Shown here piece after piece: positions 15,501-27,900 of a stretch of 42,953 nt of DNA. The notes beneath the pieces are model-generated. The model was not told the origin of the DNA, did not search any database, and saw nothing but the letters and a program-made list of their open reading frames with translations. The stretch comes from DASWIG01 sp965371445. Lineage in GTDB: Bacteria; Acidobacteriota; Thermoanaerobaculia; Multivoradales; J023. The stretch covers positions 1 to 42,953 of the forward strand of contig CBDUYN010000077.1 of the NCBI GenBank assembly GCA_965371445.1, read 5' to 3'. The first letter of the stretch is position 1; the number at the start of each line of letters is the position of its first letter. The translations under genes and the position numbers were made by a program.

Positions 15501-15905
15501 CACGCTCCGCGCGCGTCTGGCCGAGCACCTGCCGGCCTACATGGTGCCCTCGGATTTTGTCCTCCTGGAGAGCTTTCCCCGGCTGGCGAGTGGCAAGGTC
15601 GACCGCCGTGCCCTACCCCACCCGGCCGAGGCCCGCCCCGACCTTTCGGCGAGGTTCGCTGCGCCTCAGTCGCCCGAAGAGACGCTCCTGGCCGAGATCT
15701 GGGCCGAAGTCCTGGCGCTCGAGCGCGTCGGTATCGACGACAACTTCTTCGAGCTTGGCGGACATTCGCTGCTCGCCACCCGGGTGCTCTCGCGCGTCCG
15801 GGAAAGCTTCGGTGTGGAGCTTGAGCTGCGCTTCCTCTTCGAAGGGCCGAGTGTCGCCAAGCTCGCCGCACGTCTGGCCCGCGAGCTCAAAGCCGGCGTA
15901 GGGAT
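12565..15905 (+). other. NRPS2 module 1: TubC docking domain, C1, A1 (Leu-like), T1
   Basis: The first 53 residues match the TubC N-terminal docking fold, which grips a short acidic tail on the partner; the upstream PKS ends in such a tail. C1 has HHSIADA, with Ala in place of the usual final Gly. The A1 selectivity residues read D-A-W-V-L-G-L-V-I-K, close to the leucine code D-A-W-F-L-G-N-V-V-K, so Leu or another branched hydrophobic residue is likely. T1 has Ser1068. Confidence 0.6.
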
Positions 15906-18900
15906 CGCCACCCTGCCGCCGGTCTCTCCTGCCTTGAGCGACGACGAGAGCTTTCCTCTCTCCTTCACCCAGGAACGCCTCTGGTTCCTCGACCAGCTGG
16001 AGCCCGGATCGACCGCCTATACGATTGCTTTTCCTCTACGCCTCCGGGGTCCGCTCGACACGTCGGCCCTGGAATCGGCCGTCGGGAAAGTGGTGGAACG
16101 CCATCCCGCGCTCCGGGCCCGCTTCGTGGACCTCGGCGGCCAGGCCCGGCAGACGTTTCAGGCGGCCTGCTGCCCGCGCCTTGTGCTCCTCGATCTGACC
16201 CGGTTGCCGGCGGCACGGCGTCAAGCCGTGGCACGGCGATGGGTGGAGGTCGACGCCTCGAGGCCTTTCGACCTGGCCAAAGGGCCGCTTTTCAGAAGCG
16301 CGCTCCTACGGCTCGCCGACGACGATCACATCTTCTTGCGGACGGTCCATCACATCGTCTTCGACGGCTGGTCGGCGGTGGTGTTCGACCGCGAGCTGGC
16401 GGCCTTCTACACCGCGGAACGCTCAAGACGTCCGGCGGCCCTTGAAGCCCCGGTGCTCGGCTACGGCGATTTTGCCTACTGGCAGCGCAAGTACCTGACC
16501 GAGGAGCTCCTCCGACCTCACGTCAAGTACTGGAGAGAGCGCCTGGGCGACGAGCTGGCGTCTCCTCAGCTCTCCACCGACCGGCCGCGACCCCACCATG
16601 CCCGGGAGAGTCGCCGCCTGGCCGCCTCGCGCTCGCTTCTCGTGCCCGGGCCTCTGGGGAGCAAGCTTCGCCGTTTCGGCCGGAGCGTCACCGCAACACT
16701 TTTCATGACGCTCCTGGCCGGCTTCATGGCGCTCTTGAAGCGTTATACGGGACTCGAAAAACTGGCGGTCGCAACACCGGTGGCAGGCCGCAACCGAGGC
16801 GAGGTCGAAGGGGTGATCGGACCTTTCGTCAACATCCTGATGCTCCTTGGCGACCTTTCCGGGGAGCCGAGCTTCCGGGAGCTCGTCGGCCGCGTCCGCG
16901 AGGCTTCTCTCGATGCCTACGCCCACCAAGAGGTGCCTTTCGAAAGGCTGGTCGAAGAGCTGGCGCCGGAGCGGCGCACAGGAAACAACGCTTTGTTCCA
17001 GATCCTTTTCTCGGTGGAAAGCTCCCGGAGCCGAAGCGACACGGACGAGCTCACTCTGGACGGCCTCGAAGCCTCGTCGATCGAGCTCGAGGCTGGCGAG
17101 ATCGACGCCGAGATGTCGCTCCTCGTCCTGGACAAAGGCCATCGCCTACAGGTCTCGGTCGATTATCAGAAATCGCTTTTTGACGCTACGACGATCGACC
17201 GGCTGCTGGGCCACTATCAAACCTTGCTCGATGGATTCGCCGCCGATCCCGGACGGCGCTTGCGGCAGGTGGTGATGTGCTCACCGGCCGAGCGGCAGCA
17301 GATCCTGCACGAGTGGAACCCGCCGGACGACGCCGTTTCACCGAGCTTTCTCGAGCTTTTCGAGCGACAGGCACGGATCGCGGCGGGATCGCCCGCCGTC
17401 TCGGAAGCCGCGACCGCCCTCGTGGCGACCTATGGCGAGCTCGACCGCCGGGCCGGCCTGGTGGCGAGCGTGCTGCAAAGACGCGGCGTCGGTGTCGAGC
17501 AACGCGTCGCTCTGCTCTTCGAGCGCTCCGTCGACTTCGTCATCGCCGTACTGGCCGTTTACAAGGCGGGGGCGGCCTACGTGCCGCTCGATTCGACCTG
17601 GCCGGAGAGGCGGCTCAGCCAGATCCTGGAAGCCTCCGAAGTCAAGTGCCTCCTCACCCACGGCCGCGTCTTGCGCCTCCATCCGGAGCTGCGGAGCCTC
17701 GTCGGCTCCTCGTCGTTCGAAGCCCTCTTCCTCGACGCCGCGGAAAAGGCCTCCCAGGGACCGCTCCGATCCGCCGCACATGCCGCGCCAAGCGCCGCCT
17801 ACGTGATCTTCACTTCCGGTTCGAGCGGCGTCCCCAAAGGAGTCGTCGTCTCCCGCCAAGCCCTCGACACCCACGTGGCGGCCGCCCGCCACCATTATGA
17901 GCTCACCGCGGCGGATCGAATCCTGCAGTTCGTCTCGCTCGCTTTCGACGTCCACGTCGGCGAGATCTTTCCTTGCCTGGCCGCCGGAGCCCATCTCGTG
18001 TTACGAGCCGACACCATGGCCGATTCGGCGAGGGCCTTTCTGCGCTCGTGCCGAGAGTGGCGGATCGCGGTCGTTTTTCTCCCCGCCGCCTTCTGGCATG
18101 GAATCGCCGCGGAGATGGTGCCTGGAGAGCTTCCGCCGTGGGTGCGTCTGGTCGTTTTCGGGGGAGAACGGGTCCACCCGGAACGCGTTGTGGACTGGCA
18201 AAAAGCAGTGCCGCCCACGGTACGCCTGTGCAATGCCTATGGCCCGACCGAAGGCACGGTGCTCTCGGCCAGTTATGACGCCAGCCGTCATCGTGCGGCT
18301 CCCAGGCTCGCCGACCTGCCGATCGGACGGCCGATCATGAGCCGCCGAGTCTATGTCGTCGACCGCGGCCTCGATCCGGTGCCGGCAGGCGTCGCCGGCG
18401 AGCTGTGTCTTGCCGGCCAGGGCCTCGCCCGCGGTTACCTGGCACAACCTCGACAGACCGCGGCGAGCTTCGTACCCGATCCGTTCGCCCGCAAGCCGCA
18501 TCCCGGAAACCCGGGCGCGAGGCTCTACCGCACGGGAGATCTCGTGCGCTGGCGCCACGACGGTCAGCTGGAGTATCTCGGCCGGATCGACCTGCAGGTC
18601 AAGGTCCGCGGACACCGCGTCGAGCCCGGGGAGGTCGAGTCCGCCCTCCGCAACGGCAAGGGCGTGCGCGACGCCGCGGTGATCGCCCGGGAGGAGGCGC
18701 CCGCCGGGCTCCTCGCCTACCTCGTCGGCGACGAGGACCTCGACGTCGCCGACCTCCGCCGCCAGCTGACCGAAAAGCTTCCGGGCTACATGATCCCGAC
18801 GGCCTTCGTCGTCCTCGAAAGCCTTCCTCTGACCAGCAGCGGCAAGCTCGCCCGAGCCGTCCTCAACAGCGACCGTTTCGGCCGCGGCGCTCTCGGCCGC

Positions 18901-21900
18901 GCCATCGAGAGCGGCATCGACGACCTGGCGCTCGTCGCACCGCGGACGCCGGCCGAAGAGATCCTCTCTGGGATCTGGTGCCGGGTGCTGGGGTGCGAGG
19001 CGGTCAGCGTCCACGACAACTTCTTCCAGCTCGGCGGTCACTCATTGAACGCCACTCAGGTCGTGGCCCGGATTCGGGAGAGCTTCCGTGTGGAGCTCCC
19101 GCTGCGCCGGCTCTTCGAGCTTCCGACCCTGGCCAAGCTCGCCGCGGCGCTCGTCACCGCCCCGGCGGGCGAGCTTCCTCCCCTCGTGCCGGCGCCGAGG
19201 GGCGAGCCTTTGCCACCCTCGTTCGCCCAGCAGCGCCTGTGGTTTCTCGACGAGCTTGAGCCTCATAGCCGGGCCTACAACATGCCGGAGGTCTGGGAGC
19301 TTCGCGGACCTCTGGAGGTGAAGGCGCTGGAGTCCGCCCTCCTCGCCTTACTCCACCGTCATGAAACCTTGAACGCCACGTTTCCCGCCCCCGCCGGCGA
19401 GCCTCAGCTGCGCTTGGCGAGGCCGCCGAAGCGCATCCTGCCTCTCGTGGATCTGAACGGCCTCGACCCCCGTCGGCGCCGCGGCGAAGCCCGGCTCCTC
19501 GCCGAAGGCGAAGCCTCCCGCCGCTTCGACCTGTCTCGCGGCCCACTGCTACGCGTCGCGCTGCTTCATCTCGACGAGCAAGACCACGTCCTGTTCACGA
19601 ACGTCCACCACATCCTTTTCGACGGCTGGTCCTGGGGCATTTTTCACCGCGAGCTCGCCCTGCTCTACAACTCCCTGGTGGAGCGCAGGTTGGCGGTGCT
19701 GCCACGGCTTCCGATCCAATACGCGGACTTTGCCGCCTGGCAACGCAAGGTCTTCGCCGGCGAACGACTGCGGGCCCAGTGGGCCTACTGGCGCTCGCAG
19801 CTGGGCGACGCCCCGGAAGCGCTCCTGCTGCCTACAGACCGGCCCCGGCCACCGCTCCAGAGCCACCGAGGCACCTTTCTGGACGTCGCTCTCGGGGCGC
19901 CCCTCTCCGCGGAGCTTCGACGGCTCAGCTTGGAGCGCGGCGCGACCCTTTTCATGACTCTTTTGGCCGCCTTCATGGCGCTGCTCGGCCGCCACAGCGG
20001 TCAACGCGACATCGTCGTCGGCTCGCCGATCGCCGGACGTAATCATCCCCTGCTCGAAGACCTGATTGGCTTTTTCGTCAACAACCTCGTGCTGCGTGGC
20101 CGCCTGGACGGCAACCCTCGCTTCCTCGATTTCCTGGAGGAGATCCGTGAAGTCGCGCTCCAGGCCTACTCCCACCAGGACCTGCCCTTCGAGATGCTGG
20201 TCGAGAAACTAGTCCCGGAGCGGGACATGAGCCGTCATCGGCTCTTCCAAATCACCTTCGCGCTACAGAACGCACCCTTCTCGGAGCTTGCACTGCCAAG
20301 AATTCGAGCCCGGCGTCTTCGCCTCGACTACGCCACGGCACGCTTCGACTTGGAGCTCCACTTTTGGGAAACCGACACCGGCCTCGAAGGAATTCTCGGC
20401 TACAACGCCGACATTTTCGACGCTACAACCTTGCGACGTCTGCGCCGCCACTTTGAGCAGACTCTACGCAGCGTTGTGGCGGCTCCAGAGAAACGTGTCG
20501 AAGGTTTATCAATGTTGGATAAGATCGAGCATCACCAATTGATGGTCGAATGGGAATCGGGGCCCATCCTTGCTAGCGGCGACTTGATTCACCAACGGAT
20601 CGAGGCCCAGGCGAAAAATCACGGCGATCGAATTGCTGTAGAGGTCAACGAAAGCGACCGCTGGAGCTACAGGGAGTTGGATCAACGTGCCAACTTCCTG
20701 GCGCATCGTCTAAAAGCGTTAGGAGTGGGTCCCGAAGTCCGAGTCGCCATCTGCTCGTCGCCACGGTTGGAGATGGTGGCCGCAATTCTTGCGGTCCTCA
20801 AGGCCGGAGGCGCCTATTTGCCGATCGACCCCGCCTATCCTATTGCGCTCGTCACCCTCGTCCTCGAGGACGCCGGCGTCTCGGTCTTGCTGCTTGGACC
20901 GGCCCAGGCGCACCGCTTCGCGGCCCACGTCATCAGGCCGCTCCTGCTCAGCGAAGAATTGCGAGCCGTCGAGCAAGCCCCTCCACTCGGAGCACCTCAC
21001 CCCGAGAACACCGCCTACGTGATCTACACTTCAGGCTCTACCGGGCGACCCAAGGGGGTGATGGTAAGCCATCGAAACCTGACGGCATCGACGCAGGCAC
21101 GGCTCGGCTACTACCCACAGATCAAACGACAGCCGCCGAGCCGATTCCTCCTGACGTCCTCCATCGCCTTTGACTCCTCAGTCGCCGGATTCTTTGGAAC
21201 TCTCTCGGAGGGCGGTACACTGATTCTAGTGCCGGAATCGGACCATGGCGACCCGCGACGTCTCGGCGCTCTCATCAAGGATCATCAAGTAACTCGGCTG
21301 CTTTCCATTCCGGCCCTATACGACCAGATTCTTGGCGACAATCCCCCACAGCGCCTCCGCAGTCTCACGTCGGTCATCGTGGCGGGGGAGGCCTGCCCCC
21401 CAGAGCTTGCGGAACGTCACCATCGCTTTCTGCCGCAGGCAATGCTCGACAATGAATATGGCCCCACCGAAGGTACCGTATGGGCCACCGTTCACAGGTG
21501 CCGCGCAAAGGAGTTGAGCCCTGTTCCAATCGGCATGCCGATCGCCGGCGTTCGCGCGCACGTGCTCGATGATTACCTTCGGCTTGTGCCGATCGGCGTG
21601 CCCGGAGAAATTCACCTGGGTGGAACAGGACTCGCTCGCGGCTACTTTCGCCAACCGGTCCGGACCGCTGAACGATTCATTCCCGACTCTCTGACCGGCA
21701 CCGCTGGCTCACGTCTCTATCGCACCGGTGATCAGGCACGGCATCTGGGAGACGGCCGAATCGAGTTGCTCGGCCGCACCGACAGCCAGGTCAAGATCCG
21801 GGGCCACCGGGTCGAGCTCGGAGAGGTCGAAGCCGTGTTGCGCCGCCACCCGCTGGTCCGGGACGCCGCCGTCGTGGAGCACCGAACGGCAGTGTCTCCC

Positions 21901-24900
21901 CCCCTCGCTCCCCCCAAGGGGACGGCAGTGTCTCCCCCCAAGGGGACGACAGTGGAGCCCCACACTCTCGCGGCCTTCGTCGTCGCCGAAGAGGCGGGAG
22001 ACGACGAAGAGCCGATCTCAACCGACGTCCAGCACGAGCACGTCACCTACTGGCAGACGCTCTACGAGGACCTCTACGAGCATTCCCTTCCCGAGGAGGC
22101 AGCCTTCGACACGACGGGCTGGATCAGCTCCTATAGCGGCGAGCCGATCCCACGCGACGAGATGCAGGAATGGATCGACGCCACCTGTACCCGAATCCAT
22201 GAGCTCTGCTTTCCTCCCCGCCGGCCTCGGCGAGCGCTGGAGATCGGCTGCGGCACGGGCCTGATCGCGTTCCGCCTGGCCGGCGACTGCGACAGCTACA
22301 CCGCGTGCGACTTCTCGCAAGCGGCGCTCGACGCCCTGGCGGGAAGCCTCGCCGCGACCGGCGCCGAGATGGGCCACGTACGGTTTCTGTGCCGTGGGGC
22401 CGACGAGACGGCCGGCCTCGAGCCGCACTCGGTCGACACCGTGATCGTCAACTCCGTAACCCAGTACTTCCCGACGATCGGCTACCTGCGCCGGGTCCTT
22501 CAGGGGGCCGTCGAGGCGACCGCTCCCGGGGGACGCATCTTCGTCGGCGACGTGCGCAACCTTGAGCTCCTGGCTTGTTTTCACCTCTCCCTGGAGCTTC
22601 ACGCCGCCGAGGGCTCGACCTCGGTCGACAAGCTCCTGCGACTCGCCGAGGAGCGGCGCCTGCGTGAGCGCGAGCTGGTGGTCGACCCGGCCTTTTTCTA
22701 CGCCTATGGCCGCAACACCGAACGCATCTCGCGGGTACGTCTCCTGCCGAAGGCCGGACGGAGCCGTAACGAGCTCGTACGATTCCGCTATGACGTCGTC
22801 CTGGAGCTCGACGGCGAGCCTGGGGCCGAGGACGCGGTGAAGCCCAGATGGCTCGCCTGGCAGAGCGATCGGGTGACGCTCGGACGGATCCAAGGGCAGC
22901 TCGCCAAGCAGATACCGGCGCTCGGCCTGCGGCGGATTCCGGATCCTCGCGTCGCGGACGACATGGAGCTTTTTCAGATGCGCTCCGCCGAGCTTGCGAT
23001 CGGGAACGTCGCGGAGCTCCGCCGTGCCTTGAGGCTCCGGAGCCACCGCGGCGGCCCCGAGCCCGAGGACGTGGTCGCCCTGGCGCGCGAGGCGGGCTAT
23101 GTCGTCGAGCTCGGCCTCGGCCCGGCCGGTACCTACGACGCGCTCTTGCGGCGCCGCGACATCCCGGCCTCGGCTTGCACCCTGCCACGCCCGAAGAGAG
23201 TGCGCGCGGCTCCCGGCCTTTGGAACGTCTACGCCAACAACCCCCTACAAGGGCTTCTGCGCCGCCAGCTCGTACCGGCGCTGCGCAGCTACTTGAAGCA
23301 ACACCTGCCCGAGCCCATGACGCCGGCGACGCTGGTCACCCTGGCGGCGTTGCCCCGAACGCCGAACGGCAAGCTCGACCGCCGAGCCCTCCAGTCGCTC
23401 GCCGAGCCCCAGGAGGGCCTCCGGATCGGCGCTCCGGTCCCCGCGGGCCGGCCGGAGCTGATGAGCCCCTACGTCCCTCCTCGCACGGCCACCGAGCGCG
23501 ACGTCGTCGAGATCTTCTCGGAAGTGCTCCACGTCGAGCACATCGGTGTCCATGACGATTTCTTCGAGCTCGGCGGACACTCGCTCCTCGCCACCCAGGT
23601 GGTGTCGCGAATCCGCCGGGCTCTGGCCGTCGAGCTGCCTCTGCGCGGCCTTTTTGAAGCACCGACGGTCGCGCGGCTCGCGGTGCGCCTCGAGGACGCA
23701 CAGCGAGCCGGTGCGAGCCTCGACGCGCCACCGTTGCTCCCGGCGCTTCGCGACGCTCCCCTACCGCTTTCATTTGCCCAGGAGCGGCTCTGGTTCCTCC
23801 ATCAGCTGGAGGGCGACGCCGCCACCTACCATGCTCCTGCCTCCTGGCAGCTCGACGGCCCCTTGGACCTCGGAGCGTTGCACCATGCCCTCGACACCCT
23901 GGGGCGCCGCCACGAGACCCTGCGCACCGCGTTTCGAAGCCACGACGCCCGGCCCTGGCAAGCCGTGGAGCGCCGTCCCGGGATCCGGCCTCTTCTACTC
24001 GACCTGACACGCCTCCCTCCCCTTCGCCGCCGAAGCCTCGTCGAGCGGATCACCGCCCGCGAGCTGCACAGGCCCTTTGACCTTGAACGTGCACCTCTGC
24101 TGCGCCTCTACCTACTGCGGCTCGCCGAGTACCGCCACGTCCTTCTCGTCGTTTTTCACCACATCGTCTTCGACGGCTGGTCGCAGGGGATTTTTGAGCG
24201 CGAGCTCGGCGCCGCCTATCGCTCTTACCGCGAGAAAACCTCCCCGGAGCTCCCCGAGTTGGTGATCCAATACGCCGACTTCGCCGTCTGGCAAAGGAAG
24301 TGGCTCGCCGGCGCAGCTCTCGAGCTTCAGCTCGACTACTGGCGCCAACGCCTGGGCGAGGGACGCCAGGCGACTTTCGAAATGCCGACCGACCGGCCTC
24401 GGCCGGCGCAAGCCGCCTACCGTGGGGCGGTGGCAAAAACCGTCCTGCCCGCCGACCTCGCGAGGACCTTGAGAGCCTTCAGCCTCGAAGCCGGAGCCTC
24501 GCTTTTCATGACGCTCTTGACCACTTTCATGGCGCTCGGCTACCGCCTCACCGACCGAAAGAAAATCGTGGTGGGGACACCTATCGCCAACCGTACGCGA
24601 CAAGAGGTCGAAGGTTTGATCGGTTTTTTCGTCAACAGCCTGGTGCTCGACGCCGACCTGGCGGTGGAGAAAAGTGGCCGGCCGCCGAGCTTTTCCCTCT
24701 TGCTCGAGCGCCTTCGCGAGGCCGCCCTGGGCGCCTATGCCCACCAGGACTTGCCGTTCGAAAAGCTTGTCCAAGAGCTCGCCCCCGCACGGGACCTGGC
24801 GCGCAGCCCGCTCTTTCAAGTGGTCTTCGCTCTGCACAACGCGCCTTATTGCCAGCTGAGCTTGCCGGAGCTGCGCATCGAGCCCCTGGAGCCACAGCTC

Positions 24901-27900
24901 GACTGCGCCCGCTTCGACTTGGAATGGTTTTTTTGGGAAGCGGGGGAAGGGCTCGAAGGAAGCGTCCGCTACGATCGTGCCCTCTTCGACGCCACCACGG
25001 TGGAGCGCTTCATGCGCCAATTCGGCGAGCTCCTGCGCAACGCCTTGGAACGTAGCGAAGAAAGGATCGACCGCCTCTCGCTCCTCGGCGCCGCCGAGCG
25101 CCACCAGTTGAGGACGGAATGGAACGACACCGCCCGGGACTTTCGATACAGCACTATCGCGGAGCGGCTCGCCGAGCAGGCGCTGCGCCGCGGCGAGGCG
25201 ACGGCCGTCGTCCACGGCGAGAGGAGCCTGAGCTACCGGGAGCTCGACAGCCGTTCGGGGACGCTTGCCGCTCACCTGAGCCGCCTGGGAGTCGGCCCGG
25301 AAGTCCGCGTCGGCATCCTCCTTGAACGCTCTCTCGACCTGGTCGTGGCGCTCGTCGCCGTCTGCAAGGCCGGGGGTGCCTACGTGCCCCTCGATCCAGG
25401 CCATCCCGCATCTCGCCTCGAGCGTACGGCCCGTGCTGCGGGCATCGAGGTGCTCGTCTCGCAAGAGTGGCTTGGTGCGCCTCCGGCGCAACGGTGGTTT
25501 GGTGCGCCTCCGGCGCAACGGGACTTGGCCGCGCAGCTCGACCTCGGACGCCGGGTCGACCTCGACCGCGACGCCGCGTCTCTCGCCGCCGCGGGCGCTC
25601 CCCGCCACTTCGCGCCACCGTGGCCGGAGAGCCTCGCCTACCTGATCTACACCTCCGGCTCGACCGGAGAGCCCAAGGGCGTCGCCGTCTCCCACCAGGC
25701 CCTTTCGAACTTCCTCACCGCCGTCAAGCAGGCACCGGGCCTCGAAGCCGGCGACGTCCTCCTCTCGGTCACCACGGTCAGCTTCGACATCGCCGTCCTG
25801 GAGCTTTTTCTGCCCCTCGTCCTCGGCGCCCGGGTGGTGATCGCAGACCGTGACGAGGCGCGAGACGGCAAGCGGCTCGCAGCCCTCATGGACAGCTCCG
25901 GAGCCACCGTGATGCAGGCGACGCCCGCCACCTGGAAGATGCTCCTGGATGCCGGCTGGGCCGGCAAGGCTGACCTCAGGATCCTCTCCGGAGGCGAGGC
26001 CCTGCCACGTCCCCTCGCGGCCTCGCTCGGCCCCTATTCCCGCGAGCTCTGGAACCTCTACGGACCCACCGAAGCCACCGTCTGGTCGACCCGGCGCAAG
26101 ATCGGCGGGCCGCCTCCCGGTGCCGTGATGCCGATCGGACGGCCCATTGAGAACACCCGCCTCGACATCGTGGATCCGAGACTTGAGCTCCTACCGCCGG
26201 GTGTGACCGGCGAGATCGTCCTGGGTGGCCTGGGCCTCGCCCGGGGCTACCACGGCCTTGCGGCCGCGACGGCCGAACGCTTCGTACCCGATCCTTGGAC
26301 GCCGGAGCCCACACCTGGCGCGCGCCTCTACCGCACGGGGGACCTCGGAATGCGCCTGGGCGACGGCGACGTCGGTTTCCTCGGACGGCTCGACCGCCAG
26401 GTCAAAGTCCGGGGTGTCCGCATCGAGCCCGGTGAGGTCGAAGCCGTCCTCGCTGAGCATCCCGAAGTCCGCGAAGCAGTCGTGGTCGCCAGAGCGCTCG
26501 ACGGCGAAAGTGACGGCCTGGTGGCGTGGCTCCTCCCCGCGGGCGGCCCGAGCGACGGCGAAGCGTCACGCCACGTAAGCCGGTGGCGATCGCTCTGGGA
26601 AGACCTGTACCGGGAGAGCGAGCCGGGAGACCTGACCGGCTGGAGGAGCTCCTACACCGGCCAACCGATCCCCGAGGAGGAAATGGAAGAATGGCTCGCG
26701 GGCACAGCCGAGCGCATCCTCGCTCTGCAGCCACGGCGGGCGCTGGAGGTCGGCTGCGGCACGGGCCGCGTACTCCTCAGAGTCGCTCCCAGCTCAGAGA
26801 GCTACCTCGCCACCGACTTCTCGGCCTCCATCCTCAAAACGCTTCAAACCGAGCTCACGCGACGAGGTGACCTCCCTCAGGTAGAGCTGCGCGAGATCGG
26901 CGCCGAGGAGCTTCACCGCATCGACGGATTTTTTGACACCGTCGTCTTCAGCTCCGTCGTGCAGTACTTTCCGTCGATCGACGTCCTGATCGAAGTCCTT
27001 GGCCAAGCCGTCCGGCTCACCTCCCGGGGCGGGGCGATTTACGTCGGCGACGTCCGCAGCCTCCCTCTCCAGGAGGCCTTCGCCGCTTCCGTCGAGCTCG
27101 CCGGAGCCGAAGGGTCCAAGCCCCTCGAGGAGCTCCGGCAGAGGATCCGCCAACGCCTGAGAAACGAAAAGGAGCTTCTCGTCGACCCGGCCTTTTTTGC
27201 GAACCTTCGCCGGAAGTGGCCTCGGATCGAGGCTTTCCGGATCGAGCCTCGACCGGGACGGGCGTCCAACGAGCTGAGTCGTTTCCGCTACGACGTCACG
27301 CTTTTCCTCGACCGGCCCCCGGAGCACGCCGCCGCGACGGCACCGAGCTGGCACGAGTGGGACGAGGAGGGGCTCGACTTGACGGGCCTCGAGCGCGAGC
27401 TCGCCAAAGAGCGCCCGCCGCTTTGGCGGGGACGCCATGTGCCGAACCGACGCGTCGAGAAAGAGAACCGGCTCCTGGCGCGGCTCGCCGAGGATGACGG
27501 CCTGAAGCAGCAAACCGTCCAGCAGCTGTGCCGCGAGCTCGACGAAAAGGGCCGTGGAGTCGACCCCGAAGACCTTCGGGACCTCGGCCGCCGGCTCGGT
27601 TACGCGGTCGAGCTGAGCTGGGCGGAAGGCCGGCGCGACGGGAGCTACAGCGTGATCTTTCACCGGCCGGGTGGCGAGCCGGCGCCGGCGGCGGAGGTTC
27701 CGAAACCCGCCCCCTGGAGCACCTACGGCAACGATCCACAGCGGCCGGCAGAGCTCCGGCGTCTCCTCCGCGAGCTCCGGAAGCTCCTCGCCGAGCGGCT
27801 TCCCCCTTCCATGTGGCCAGCCTCCTTCGGCTGGGTCGATGCGATACCTCTGACGCCCAGCGGCAAGGTCGACCGAGCCGCGCTAAGCCGCCAAGACTTG

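Noticed and set aside
22020..22815. Insert after A8 of A3 as an epimerase or oxidase domain
   Set aside because: The EIGCGTG motif and GDVRN segment identify a SAM-dependent N-methyltransferase; epimerase motifs are absent.
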